From the NCBI GenBank assembly GCA_963795335.1, contig CAWCHI010000017.1, positions 28,705-92,704 of the forward strand: 64,000 bases of DNA, in the 5' to 3' direction. Under the pieces are notes generated by a model. That model saw nothing but the letters and a program-made list of their open reading frames with translations. It did not search any database and had not been told where the DNA came from. The DNA is from Trebonia sp963795335. Lineage in GTDB: Bacteria; Actinomycetota; Actinomycetes; Streptosporangiales; Streptosporangiaceae. A program made the position numbers and the translations under genes. Shown piece by piece: positions 36,451 through 44,827 of the stretch (positions are counted from its first letter, which is position 1; each line of letters opens with the position of its first letter).

Positions 36451-36870
36451 ATGCCAGTAACAGGGACGCGCCCGCTGCCGCGGCGGCGCAGCGGGCACAC
36501 CACCGCGGCCACCGTGGGCGGAGAGCAATTCTTCCTGACCGCCAACCGCGGCCAGGACGGGCGGCTGGGGGAGGTGCTGATCCGCTGGGGTAAGCAGGGC
36601 TCGGCCAGCGCCGGGCTGATGGACGCCTACGCCAGCGGGGTCTCCCTCGGCCTGGAACGCGGCGTGCCGCTGGCCGACCTGCTGCGGCCCGCCCTCGGCG
36701 CCCGCTTCGATCCCAGCGGGCACACCGACGACCCGGAGATCCCCAGCGCCCGTTCGGTGATCGATTACATCGCGCGGCGGCTGGCGATCGACTGGCTGCC
36801 CTACCCCGAGCGGGCCGGGCTCGGGGTCTTCACCGTCGCCGAGCGCGGCCAGCTCCGCCGGGCCGGCTGA
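36451..36870 (+). CDS. TSCPD domain protein (related to the C-terminus of B12-dependent ribonucleotide reductase)
   Basis: A 139-residue protein: GHTTAATVGGEQFFLTANRG, LGEVLIRWGKQGSASAGLMD, then GHTDDPEIPSARSVIDYIARRLAIDWLP. This matches the TSCPD domain at the end of NrdJ-type reductases, as found in stand-alone actinobacterial proteins of unknown role. It lacks all catalytic parts of a reductase. No Cys pair is present, so it cannot be the re-reduction tail. The upstream 95 bases are moderately A/T-rich and probably hold its promoter. The downstream gap has a perfect GCTGGCC-T-GGCCAGC hairpin (36911-36925). Confidence 0.8.
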   Translation: MPVTGTRPLPRRRSGHTTAATVGGEQFFLTANRGQDGRLGEVLIRWGKQGSASAGLMDAYASGVSLGLERGVPLADLLRPALGARFDPSGHTDDPEIPSARSVIDYIARRLAIDWLPYPERAGLGVFTVAERGQLRRAG

Positions 36871-36910
36871 TCCCCGCCAGGTTGGCCCGGTTACGCGCCA
36901 GATGGCACTT

Positions 36911-36925
36911 GCTGGCCTGGCCAGC
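36911..36925. terminator. Hairpin after the TSCPD gene
   Basis: GCTGGCC-T-GGCCAGC is a perfect inverted repeat with 7-bp arms and a single central base, 40 bases after the TSCPD stop and 97 bases before the IclR-like ATG. With a one-base centre it may be an operator rather than a terminator. Confidence 0.35.
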
Positions 36926-37021
36926 GACGACGACTCTGTTTCCAGAGGGATTTCCGCAGGGATAGGGAGCCGGCCGGCGCGGGTAACCGCAGGTGGCCGC
37001 AGTCGATCGCGTCAGGGAGTG

Positions 37022-37276
37022 ATGAACGTGTCTGTGCCCGCGGTGCACCGGGCGTCGCTGGTGCTGGGGGCCCTGGCGGCCTGCAGCGAGCCGGTAACCT
37101 TCGGCCAGCTGGCGGCCATGGTCCCGCTGCCGCGCAGCTCCCTTCACGACGTGTGCACCGCGCTGGTGCAGGAAGGGTTCGTCGACCGCGGCAGCGACGG
37201 GCAGTTCCAGGTCGGCCTCCGCATGGTCGAGCTGGCCCGGATCCGGCTCGCCCGGCCCGATGCCGGGCGCGGCTGA
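37022..37276 (+). CDS. IclR-type winged-helix protein, short (84 residues)
   Basis: MNVSVPAVHRASLVLGALAA begins an IclR N-terminal winged helix: FGQLAAMVPLPRSSLHDVCT is the recognition region and GFVDRGSDGQFQVGLRMVEL the wing. IclR regulators are normally about 250 residues with a C-terminal effector domain; here the protein ends after RLARPDAGRG at a TGA, 6 bases before the convergent ANTAR gene. Either a truncated gene or a free-standing DNA-binding module. ATG 37022 is preferred because it follows GTCAGGGAGTG and starts the domain. Confidence 0.7.
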   Translation: MNVSVPAVHRASLVLGALAACSEPVTFGQLAAMVPLPRSSLHDVCTALVQEGFVDRGSDGQFQVGLRMVELARIRLARPDAGRG

Positions 37277-37282
37277 ATCTGT

Positions 37283-38038
37283 TCAGCGGTCCGCCGGCGG
37301 CTCCGCGCCGAGCAGCTCGCCCGTCTCGACCAGGTGCCGGGCGACCGCGGCGAGCTTCATGTTCACGTTCTGGGAGGCCCGCGACAGGGAGCCGAAGGCG
37401 GCGTCGGCGGTGACCCGGTTCCGCTCCATCAAGATGCCCTTGGCCTGGCCGATGACGTCGCGGCTGGCCAGTGCGGCGCGCAGCTGGCTGGTGCGCTGGG
37501 CCTCGGCCAGCGCGATCGCGGCCAGGGTGGCGAAGACGTGGGTGACCCGCTCGTGCTGGCCGGTGAAGGCGGTGGGGTGCGCGGCGTAGAGGCTGAGGGT
37601 GCCCAGCCGCCGCTCGTGCACCCACAGCGGCACGCACAGCATGCTCCCCACCCCGAGGCTCAGTGCCTCGGCGGCGAAATCGGGCCAGCGGCCGTCGTCG
37701 CGCATGTCGTCGATGCGGACGAGGGACTGCCCGACCGCCGCGGCCAGGCACGGCCCGTCCCCCAGTTTCTGCTGCAGCTGGTCCAGCAGCTGCGGCGGAG
37801 GGCCGGTGGTGGCCTGCGGGACCAGCTCGCCCTGGACGACGAGGATGAGCCCGGCATGCTGGGCTACCTCGACCGCCGCCACCGCGGTCGACACAATCGC
37901 GTCCAGCGCGGGTTCCAGCTCGGCGTCTTTCAGGTGCAGGGCCCGGGCGAGGGTGTCCAGCGTGCGCACGGCCTGGTCGCTGAACAGGTCGAAGTCGTCT
38001 CCGGACTCGCTGGGCGGCTTCTCCTCGCTGAGCGTCAC
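37283..38038 (-). CDS. GAF and ANTAR domain RNA-binding antiterminator regulator
   Basis: A 251-residue protein. A GAF domain fills about residues 25-175 (QHAGLILVVQGELVPQATTG; VGSMLCVPLWVHERRLGTL). The ANTAR domain ends the protein (DVIGQAKGILMERNRVTADA, AVARHLVETGE). ANTAR proteins bind paired hairpins in nascent RNA to stop termination. GTG 38038 is the start, directly after GGAGGGG; a longer frame exists upstream but has no such site. The gene diverges from the sigma-factor gene across 86 bases. Confidence 0.9.
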   Translation of the reverse strand: MTLSEEKPPSESGDDFDLFSDQAVRTLDTLARALHLKDAELEPALDAIVSTAVAAVEVAQHAGLILVVQGELVPQATTGPPPQLLDQLQQKLGDGPCLAAAVGQSLVRIDDMRDDGRWPDFAAEALSLGVGSMLCVPLWVHERRLGTLSLYAAHPTAFTGQHERVTHVFATLAAIALAEAQRTSQLRAALASRDVIGQAKGILMERNRVTADAAFGSLSRASQNVNMKLAAVARHLVETGELLGAEPPADR

Positions 38039-38124
38039 TGCCCCTCCTTCCGCTGGCACCAACTCCGTATAGGATAAACACCACGGGTGAAGACAATCGC
38101 CTCCGCTTCCTGACGGGAGAGCCA

Positions 38125-38958
38125 ATGTCTTCACCGTCTGCCTACGACCGGGACCCCGTCGCTGGGCACACGCTGGATGATCTGTCCGACGACGACCTGC
38201 TGCTCCGCTGCCGCGACAGCGAGCGGGGAAGCGCCCAGTGGACGGCTGCCTGCGAGGTACTCGTCACCCGCTACCGGCCCCTGGTGCGCGCGTGCGTCCG
38301 CCCGTACCGGGCCACGCCGGAGCAGGGCGATGACCTCATGCAGGTCGGCTACCTGGGGCTGATGAAGGCGATCGGCAACTACGACCCGGCCTTCGGCAAC
38401 GGGCTGCGGGCATACGCGGTGCCGACCATCAACGGGGAACTGAAGCGTTACTTCCGCGACAAGCGCTGGCAGGTCAAGGTCACCCGCTCGCTGCAGGAGC
38501 TGCTGCTTGAGGCGCGCGGCCTGACCGACGACCTCATCCAGGAGCTGGGCCGTCAGCCGGCCGACAGCGAAGTGGCGGCCCGGCTCGGCGTGAGCCCGGC
38601 CGAGCTGGACGAGGCGCGGCAGGCGGCCGATGCGTTCAGCGCCCTGTCCATCGACTCGCCGGTCGGCGACGGCGACGACGCGGCCGAGCTGTCCGAACTG
38701 CTCGGCGGCGAGGACAGCGGGTTCGAGGCGGCCGACAACATGGAGGCGATCGAGCGCCACTGGGACGAGCTGCCCCGGCGCGAGCAGCAGATCCTCATCC
38801 TGCGCTTCTACGGCAACCACAGCCAGGAGGAGGTCGCCCGCCGGCTCGGTTTGTCGCAGATGCACGTCTCCCGGCTGCAGGCGCGGGCGCTGGCCCGGCT
38901 GCGGGAGCAGCTCACCGGGTCGTCCGAGGTGCCGCTGCCGCGGGAGAAGACCGGCTGA
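38125..38958 (+). CDS. SigB/SigF-type RNA polymerase sigma factor
   Basis: A 277-residue sigma-70 factor of the stress group. Region 2 is RYRPLVRACVRPYRATPEQG and DLMQVGYLGLMKAIGNYD, region 3 is TDDLIQELGRQPADSEVAARL, and region 4 is RREQQILILRFYGNHSQEEV followed by SQMHVSRLQARALARLR. Sigma factors of this class are held by an RsbW-type anti-sigma kinase and freed by a STAS protein; matching domains are encoded 0.2-5 kb downstream (39186 and 43493), which supports one partner-switch module. ATG 38125 follows GGGAGAG. Confidence 0.94.
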   Translation: MSSPSAYDRDPVAGHTLDDLSDDDLLLRCRDSERGSAQWTAACEVLVTRYRPLVRACVRPYRATPEQGDDLMQVGYLGLMKAIGNYDPAFGNGLRAYAVPTINGELKRYFRDKRWQVKVTRSLQELLLEARGLTDDLIQELGRQPADSEVAARLGVSPAELDEARQAADAFSALSIDSPVGDGDDAAELSELLGGEDSGFEAADNMEAIERHWDELPRREQQILILRFYGNHSQEEVARRLGLSQMHVSRLQARALARLREQLTGSSEVPLPREKTG

Positions 38959-39185
38959 CCCGTCCAGCCGGGCGGGGTCATGACGGCTCGTGATCAGGTC
39001 ACAGCATAAAGTTGGGGTTTAAGCCCAATGATCCCGAACGAGGGGTGGCGCCCCTTCCGGCCCCTCCCGGTTCGCCCGCCGGCATAGCTGCCCTGGTAAA
39101 GGGGCGCTATCGTACGTTAGGCCGGGCCCGTTTCGTTGGGTAGCGGGTCCGGGCGGGGGGCTGGCGCGGCGGGGAAAGGACAGCG

Positions 39186-42100
39186 GTGGCAGGCACGGCA
39201 GACAGCGAGCCGGAGTCGGGTCCGGCCGCGCTGTTCGCTGCCGCCGACCCGGAAATCGCCCGCGACATGGCCGCGGTGGACTGGGCCGCCACCCCGCTCG
39301 GGCCGCCCGCGGGCTGGCCGCAGAGCCTGCTGACGGCGGTCGGCATCCTGCTGTCGTCGCGGTTCCCGATGTGGATGGCCTGGGGACCGCGGCTGACCTT
39401 CTTCTGCAACGCCGCCTACCGGCGCGACACCCTCGGCCGCAAGTACCCGTGGGCGCTCGGCCTGCCGGCCAGCGAGGTGTGGGAGGAGATCTGGCACGAC
39501 ATCGGGCCGCGGATCGAGAGCGTGCTGACCACCGCCCAGGCGACCTGGGACGAGGGGCTGATGCTGTTCCTCGAGCGGTCCGGTTACCGCGAGGAGACTT
39601 ACCACACCTTCTCCTACAGCCCGCTGCGGGACGACGCCGGCACCGTGGTCGGCATGCTGTGCGTAGTCAGCGAGGAAACCGACCGGGTGATCGGCGAGCG
39701 CCGCATGGCCACCCTGCGCGACCTCGGCTCGGACCCGAGCGCGGTGCGGACCGAGCAGCAGTCGCTCGCGTTCACCGCCCGGCAGCTCGACCTCAACCAG
39801 AAAGACCTCCCGTTCACCCTGACTTACCTGTTCGAGGACGCGGGCGCCACCGCCCGGCTGGCGGCCAGCACTGGCATGGCCCCCGGTCACCCGTCCGCCC
39901 CGGTCAGGCTCGCGGCGAGCGACCCGGACCCGGTCTGGCCCGTGGCGGCCCTGCTGCGCAACGAGTCGGTGCTGGTCGACCTGACCGCACCCCGCTTCGC
40001 GGGCGCGGGCTGCGGTGCCTGGCCCGAGCCGCCGCTGTCGGCGCTGGTCTGCCCGCTGGCCCCGCCCGGCGGTACCCCGTACGGGTTCCTGGTCGCGGCC
40101 CTGAACCGCTACCGCCCGGTCGACGAGGACTACCTCGCGTTCACCGGCCTCGTCGCGGGCCACCTGGCGGCCGAGATCGCCACCGCCCGCAGCTACGCCG
40201 ACCAAGAGCGCCGGGCGGAGGAACTGGCCGAGCTGGACCGGGCCAAGACCACGTTCTTCTCCAACATCAGCCACGAGTTCCGCACCCCGCTGACGCTGAT
40301 CATGGGCCCGCTGCAGGAGCTGCAGCGCCAGCTCGCCGGGGCCGGCCCCGCGGTGACGGAGGAACTCGAGGTCATCAGCCGCAACGGGCTGCGGCTCGGG
40401 CGGCTGGTGAACACGCTGCTCGACTTCTCCCGCATCGAGGCCGGGCGGATGCAGGCGAGCTACGAGCCAGCCGACATCGCCCAGGTTACGGCCGAGCTGG
40501 CGAGCGTCTTCCGGTCGGCCGTGGAGCGGGCCGGGCTGCGCTTCGAGGTCGACTGCCCGCCGCTGCCTGAGCCGGTCTACCTCGACCGCGGCATGTGGGA
40601 AAAGGTCATCCTGAACCTGCTCAGCAACGCGCTCAAGTTCACCCTCGACGGCTCGGTCCGGGTCGCCGTGCGGGCGCAGGACGCCCACGCGGTCGTCACC
40701 GTGGCCGACACCGGCGTCGGTGTGCCGGCCCACGAGATGCCGCGGCTGTTCGAGCGCTTCCACCGCATCGAGAACACCCGTTCCCGCTCCAACGAGGGCA
40801 GCGGCATCGGCCTGGCCCTGGTGCAGGAGCTCGTCCAGCTGCACGGCGGCACCATCAGCGCCGTCAGCACCGAGGGCGCGGGCACCACCTTCACCATCCG
40901 GCTGCCCTTCGGCCACGCGCACCTGCCCGACGGCGCCCTGGTTTCCGCGGGCTACGCGGCGACGGTGTCCGCCGCCGCCGACCCGTTCGTGCAGGAAGCG
41001 CTGCGCTGGGCCCCGCCCGGCGTTCCCGAGGGCGGCGCGCCGACCGGCCCGCTGCCTGTACTCAGGCTGGGGGGCGGCGGGCCGGGCGCCGTGCTGGGCG
41101 GCGGCGGCCCGGACGTCCCGGCTGGCCTCGGCACCGCCTCGCCCGCGCGCGTGCTGGTGGCCGACGACAACGCCGACATGCGCCAGTACCTCGCCCGGCT
41201 GCTGCGGTCGGCCGGCTACCAGGTCACCGCGGTCTCCGACGGGCAGCTCGCCCTGGACACGGTCCGGGCCGCCCCGCCGGACCTGGTCATCAGCGACGTG
41301 ATGATGCCCCGGCTCGACGGCCTCGGCCTGGTGAGCGCGCTGCGGGCCGACCCGCGGACGGCGGCGGTCCCGGTCGTCCTGCTGTCGGCCCGGGCCACCC
41401 AGGAGTCGTCGTCCGAGGGCCTGCGCGCGGGCGCCGACGACTACCTGGTCAAGCCGTTCGCGGCCGAGGACCTCCTCGCCCGGGTGCGCTCGAACCTGGA
41501 GATGGCCCGGTTCCGTACCCGCGAGTCGCAGTTCCGCCGGACGCTGATCGACGCCCTCCAGGAAGGCTTCTTCGTCACCGACGAGGCGGGCACGATGCTG
41601 GAGGCCAACCAGGCGTTCCTGACCCAGGTCGGGTACGGCGCCGACGGCCTGCCCTACAGCTGGCCGCACCCGTGGCTGCCGGACCCGGCCGCTGACCCGG
41701 CCGGCGCGGCCATGATGACGCAGGCGTTCGCCGGCTACATCCGTGAGGGCGGCGGCCGCTACACGGTCCCGGTCCGGCACCGCGACGGGCACACCGTGTG
41801 GCTCGCCTGCAGCTCGGCCAGCCTGCCGGGCCCGGCCGGCGGCCGGCTGTTCGTCGGCACTGCCCGCGACGTCACCGCCGAGCGGCTGGCCGGGCAGCGG
41901 GAGGCCACCCTGGCCGGCTTCGCCGCCGCCCTGGCCGCCGCGGGCGAGATCTCCGAGATGCTCACCGCCGCCGCCCGCGAGATCGCCGCCGCCGTGCACG
42001 CCACCCAGGTGACCGCGGCGCTGTGGTCCAGCAGCGACACCCTCGCCGTCACCCGGTGGCCGCGTCCGGAACCGGGCCAGGCCCCGTCCGGCGCCGTGGC

Positions 42101-43496
42101 GGCCGCGCTGGAGGCGGTCCGGCACGAACTGGCCGCCTCGGTCGTCGTCATAGCAGGCGACGACGGCCCCCGCCTGCTCGCCGCCCCGCTCGACGGCACG
42201 GGGTCGGCCGCCATCGCGGCCGAGTTCCCGGCCGGCAGCCCGGTCAGCGCCGAGGCGCGCGAGCTGTTCGCCGTCCTCACCAGCCACCTGGCCCAGGTCC
42301 TGGTCAAGGCGCGGGATTACGAGCAGGCGCGCACCGTCGCGCTGACCCTGCAGCACGCCATCCTCGCCCCGACCGAGCTGCCGCCCGGGTTCGCGGCGCG
42401 CTACACCCCGGCCGTCCCGCCGCTCGAGGTCGGCGGCGACTGGTACGACGTGGTCCCGCTGCCGGGCCAGCGGACCGGCGTCGTCGTCGGCGACTGCGTC
42501 GGGCGCGGGCTGCCGGCGGCGGCCGTCATGGGCCAGCTCCGGTCGGCCAGCCAGGCCGTCCTGCTGCGCGCCCCTGGCCCGGCCGAGGCCGTCAGCGACC
42601 TGGACTTCTTCGCCGGCCGGATCCCGGGCGCCGACTGCACGACCGTGTTCTGCGCGGTCATCGACCACGCGGCCGGGACCCTCACCTACAGCTGCGCCGG
42701 CCATCCGCCGCCGGTCCTGGTCACCGCGGCGGGAGAGTGCCGGCTGCTCGACGAGGCCCGCTCGGTGCCGCTGGCGATGCTGCCTGAGGGCTGGAAGCGC
42801 CGCCAGGCGACGGTCGCGCTGCCGCCCGGCGCGACCCTCATGCTCTACACCGACGGGCTGGTGGAACGGCGCAACCAGCCGCTCGACAAGGGCATCGACG
42901 CGGCCGCGGTGACCCTCGCCGAGCGCGCCCGGGACCACCCCGACCTGGCCGCCGACCATGTCATGGCGGTCATGACGCCGTCCGCCGGCTACGACGACGA
43001 CGTGGCCGTGCTGATCTACCGGCACCCGCCTGCCCCGCTCGACGTCCAGGTGCCAGCCGACGAGCGCTCCAGCCTGGCCTACCTCCGGCGGCGGCTGCGG
43101 GAGTGGCTGCCGGCCGCCGGGATCGGCCCCGCGGTGGCGACCGACCTGATGATCGCCGCGGGTGAGGCCGCCGCCAACGCGGTCGAGCACGCCACCGAGA
43201 GCCGCCCGCACGGTCTGCCCCCGGTCCTGGTGCGGCTCACCGCCGAGGTGACCCCCTTCGCCCCGGTCAGCCCTGCCGTACCGGTCAGCCCCGTCGCCCC
43301 GGTCACCCGGACCGCTGTCCGGCTCACCGTCACCGACACCGGGACCTGGCGGCCGCCCCCAGCCGACCGCGGGGCGCCCGCCCCGGATACCCGGGGGCAC
43401 GGGATCATCTTCATGCACGCCCTGATGGATGACGTCACCATCGAGCCGTCCCCTGGCGGGACGACGGTGACCTTGACCAAGGACCTGACCTCATGA
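39186..43496 (+). CDS. Hybrid histidine kinase - receiver - PAS/GAF - SpoIIE phosphatase - RsbW-like ATPase fusion
   Basis: An intact 1436-residue multidomain protein. After an N-terminal PAS/GAF-like sensor region (WPQSLLTAVGILLSSRFPMW) comes a histidine kinase with phospho-acceptor H363 in SNISHEFRTPLTL and its ATPase domain (NLLSNALKFTLDGS; GSGIGLALVQELV). A receiver follows with D704 in LVISDVMMPRLDG, then a PAS, a GAF-like stretch, and a SpoIIE/PP2C phosphatase from about residue 1050 (GGDWYDVVPL, VVGDCVGRGL, LYTDGLVERRN, YDDDVAVLIY). The last 140 residues are an RsbW-type ATPase (AAGEAAANAVEHA, TDTGTW, GHGIIFMHALMDDV). GTG 39186 follows GGGGAAAGGA. It overlaps the STAS gene by four bases. 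Confidence 0.93.
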   Translation: MAGTADSEPESGPAALFAAADPEIARDMAAVDWAATPLGPPAGWPQSLLTAVGILLSSRFPMWMAWGPRLTFFCNAAYRRDTLGRKYPWALGLPASEVWEEIWHDIGPRIESVLTTAQATWDEGLMLFLERSGYREETYHTFSYSPLRDDAGTVVGMLCVVSEETDRVIGERRMATLRDLGSDPSAVRTEQQSLAFTARQLDLNQKDLPFTLTYLFEDAGATARLAASTGMAPGHPSAPVRLAASDPDPVWPVAALLRNESVLVDLTAPRFAGAGCGAWPEPPLSALVCPLAPPGGTPYGFLVAALNRYRPVDEDYLAFTGLVAGHLAAEIATARSYADQERRAEELAELDRAKTTFFSNISHEFRTPLTLIMGPLQELQRQLAGAGPAVTEELEVISRNGLRLGRLVNTLLDFSRIEAGRMQASYEPADIAQVTAELASVFRSAVERAGLRFEVDCPPLPEPVYLDRGMWEKVILNLLSNALKFTLDGSVRVAVRAQDAHAVVTVADTGVGVPAHEMPRLFERFHRIENTRSRSNEGSGIGLALVQELVQLHGGTISAVSTEGAGTTFTIRLPFGHAHLPDGALVSAGYAATVSAAADPFVQEALRWAPPGVPEGGAPTGPLPVLRLGGGGPGAVLGGGGPDVPAGLGTASPARVLVADDNADMRQYLARLLRSAGYQVTAVSDGQLALDTVRAAPPDLVISDVMMPRLDGLGLVSALRADPRTAAVPVVLLSARATQESSSEGLRAGADDYLVKPFAAEDLLARVRSNLEMARFRTRESQFRRTLIDALQEGFFVTDEAGTMLEANQAFLTQVGYGADGLPYSWPHPWLPDPAADPAGAAMMTQAFAGYIREGGGRYTVPVRHRDGHTVWLACSSASLPGPAGGRLFVGTARDVTAERLAGQREATLAGFAAALAAAGEISEMLTAAAREIAAAVHATQVTAALWSSSDTLAVTRWPRPEPGQAPSGAVAAALEAVRHELAASVVVIAGDDGPRLLAAPLDGTGSAAIAAEFPAGSPVSAEARELFAVLTSHLAQVLVKARDYEQARTVALTLQHAILAPTELPPGFAARYTPAVPPLEVGGDWYDVVPLPGQRTGVVVGDCVGRGLPAAAVMGQLRSASQAVLLRAPGPAEAVSDLDFFAGRIPGADCTTVFCAVIDHAAGTLTYSCAGHPPPVLVTAAGECRLLDEARSVPLAMLPEGWKRRQATVALPPGATLMLYTDGLVERRNQPLDKGIDAAAVTLAERARDHPDLAADHVMAVMTPSAGYDDDVAVLIYRHPPAPLDVQVPADERSSLAYLRRRLREWLPAAGIGPAVATDLMIAAGEAAANAVEHATESRPHGLPPVLVRLTAEVTPFAPVSPAVPVSPVAPVTRTAVRLTVTDTGTWRPPPADRGAPAPDTRGHGIIFMHALMDDVTIEPSPGGTTVTLTKDLTS

Positions 43497-43849
43497 CCGA
43501 CGACGCCTCCGCCCAGGGCCAGCCGCCCGCCGCCGATGACCCGATGGCGACCTTCGCGTTCACGGGCGGCGACGGCGGCCCCGCCACCGTGCGGGCCGAG
43601 GGCGACATCGACCTGACCAACGTCGGGGAGCTCACCGACGCCCTCGACGCCGCCGCGGCCGCGTCGAGCGACGTCATCGCGGACCTGACCGCGGTCACCT
43701 ACTGCGACAGCGCCACGATCCGGGCGCTGTTCCGGGCGGCCCGCCGGGTCCGGCTCACCATCCAGGTCAGCGCGTCCGGCGCGGTCACCGAGACCCTGCT
43801 GCGGGTCTCCGGGCTGGACCAGATCGCCGCCGTCGTCACCCTCGGCTAG
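43493..43849 (+). CDS. STAS domain anti-sigma factor antagonist (RsbV-like)
   Basis: A 118-residue STAS protein with the usual ATVRAEGDIDLTNVGELTDAL start and the phosphorylatable Ser in TYCDSATIRALF. When dephosphorylated by the SpoIIE phosphatase it should bind the RsbW-type kinase and free the sigma factor. Its ATG overlaps the stop of the fusion gene (ATGA), so the two are made together. Specificity for the upstream sigma factor is inferred from location. Confidence 0.92.
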   Translation: MTDDASAQGQPPAADDPMATFAFTGGDGGPATVRAEGDIDLTNVGELTDALDAAAAASSDVIADLTAVTYCDSATIRALFRAARRVRLTIQVSASGAVTETLLRVSGLDQIAAVVTLG

Positions 43850-43880
43850 CGGCGTCGCCATCTTCGCCCGCGCCGCCGCG

Positions 43881-44741
43881 GTGGCCCTGCTCGCCCTGCT
43901 GCCGGCCGTCGCGGCCTGCTCGGGCGTTCCGGCCCGGGTCCCCGCCCCGGTCCCGGCGACTTACTACCTCGCGCTGGGCGACTCGCTGGCCCGCGGCGTG
44001 CAGCCGGACGCGGCCGGGACCAGTGTGGAAACCAGCGCGGGCTACCCCAACCGGGTGCTGGCGGCCCTGGCGGGCAGCCACCCGGGGCTGACGCTGGTAC
44101 CGCTCGGCTGCCCCGGCGAGACGACCGGGACGCTGGTGCACGGCGGCCTGTGCCACTACCCGGGCGGCTCGCAGCTCGCCGCGGCCGAGTCGTTCCTGCG
44201 CGCCCACCGCGGGCACGTCTCGCTCGTCACCATTGACATCGGCGCCAATGACCTCGAGTGGTGCCAGGGCCAGGCCGGCTCCGGGCTGCCCGGACCGTGC
44301 CTGGCCCAGGTCCCCCAGGTGGCCGCCCGGCTGTCGGCCATCCTGGCCCGCCTGCGGACGGCGGCCGGCCCGGGCGTGCGCATCGTCGGGATGAACTACT
44401 ACCTGCCGGTACTGGCCGAATGGCGCCACGGCGCGTACGGCCAGCTCATCGCGCGGGCAGCGGCCCGGCTGGTGGCGGGCTCGAACGAGCTCCTCGACCA
44501 GGCCTACGCCCAGGCGGGCGACCCGGTCGCGGACGTGTCGGGCGCCTTCGACACGGGCGACTTCGGCCACCCGGTCACGGTGGCCGGCCTCGGCTCGCTG
44601 CCCCGCAACGTGGCCCGGATCTGCCAGTGGACCTGGGAGTGCGCGCCCGCCCCGCGGGGCCCCAACCAGCACGCCAACCCGGCCGGCTACCAGGTCATCG
44701 CCAACGCGTTCGTCAAGGCGGCCGGACTCGCCGCGGGCTGA
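43881..44741 (+). CDS. Exported SGNH/GDSL hydrolase, probable lipoprotein
   Basis: A 286-residue esterase/lipase fold. Block I holds the nucleophile S35 (LALGDSLARGVQ), block III is DIGANDLEW, and the catalytic His H264 is in GPNQHANPAGY. The N-terminus is a hydrophobic stretch ending in a lipobox-like AVAAC (about residue 13), so it is probably lipid-anchored outside. As called from GTG 43881 the signal peptide lacks its positive head; the same frame continues upstream (FARAAAVALL) with no standard start codon, so the true start is uncertain or a base is missing before it. It lies 31 bases after the STAS gene. Confidence 0.85.
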   Translation: MALLALLPAVAACSGVPARVPAPVPATYYLALGDSLARGVQPDAAGTSVETSAGYPNRVLAALAGSHPGLTLVPLGCPGETTGTLVHGGLCHYPGGSQLAAAESFLRAHRGHVSLVTIDIGANDLEWCQGQAGSGLPGPCLAQVPQVAARLSAILARLRTAAGPGVRIVGMNYYLPVLAEWRHGAYGQLIARAAARLVAGSNELLDQAYAQAGDPVADVSGAFDTGDFGHPVTVAGLGSLPRNVARICQWTWECAPAPRGPNQHANPAGYQVIANAFVKAAGLAAG

Positions 44742-44827
44742 GGTGGCCGCGGCCGGGCACTGGCCGTTTCCAACTGGTAACGTACGGGCACCCTTGTCAT
44801 GCATGAGCGATGCAGGGGAGACCAGTT

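Noticed and set aside
38959..39185. SigB-type promoter (GTTT...GGGTA) before the hybrid kinase
   Set aside because: Separate GTTT and GGGGT pieces are present but with wrong spacing; not convincing without mapping data.
39117..43418. A 1433-codon antisense frame opposite the hybrid kinase gene
   Set aside because: Composition is Arg/Gly/His/Val-rich without motifs, the typical shadow of a G/C-third-position gene on the other strand.
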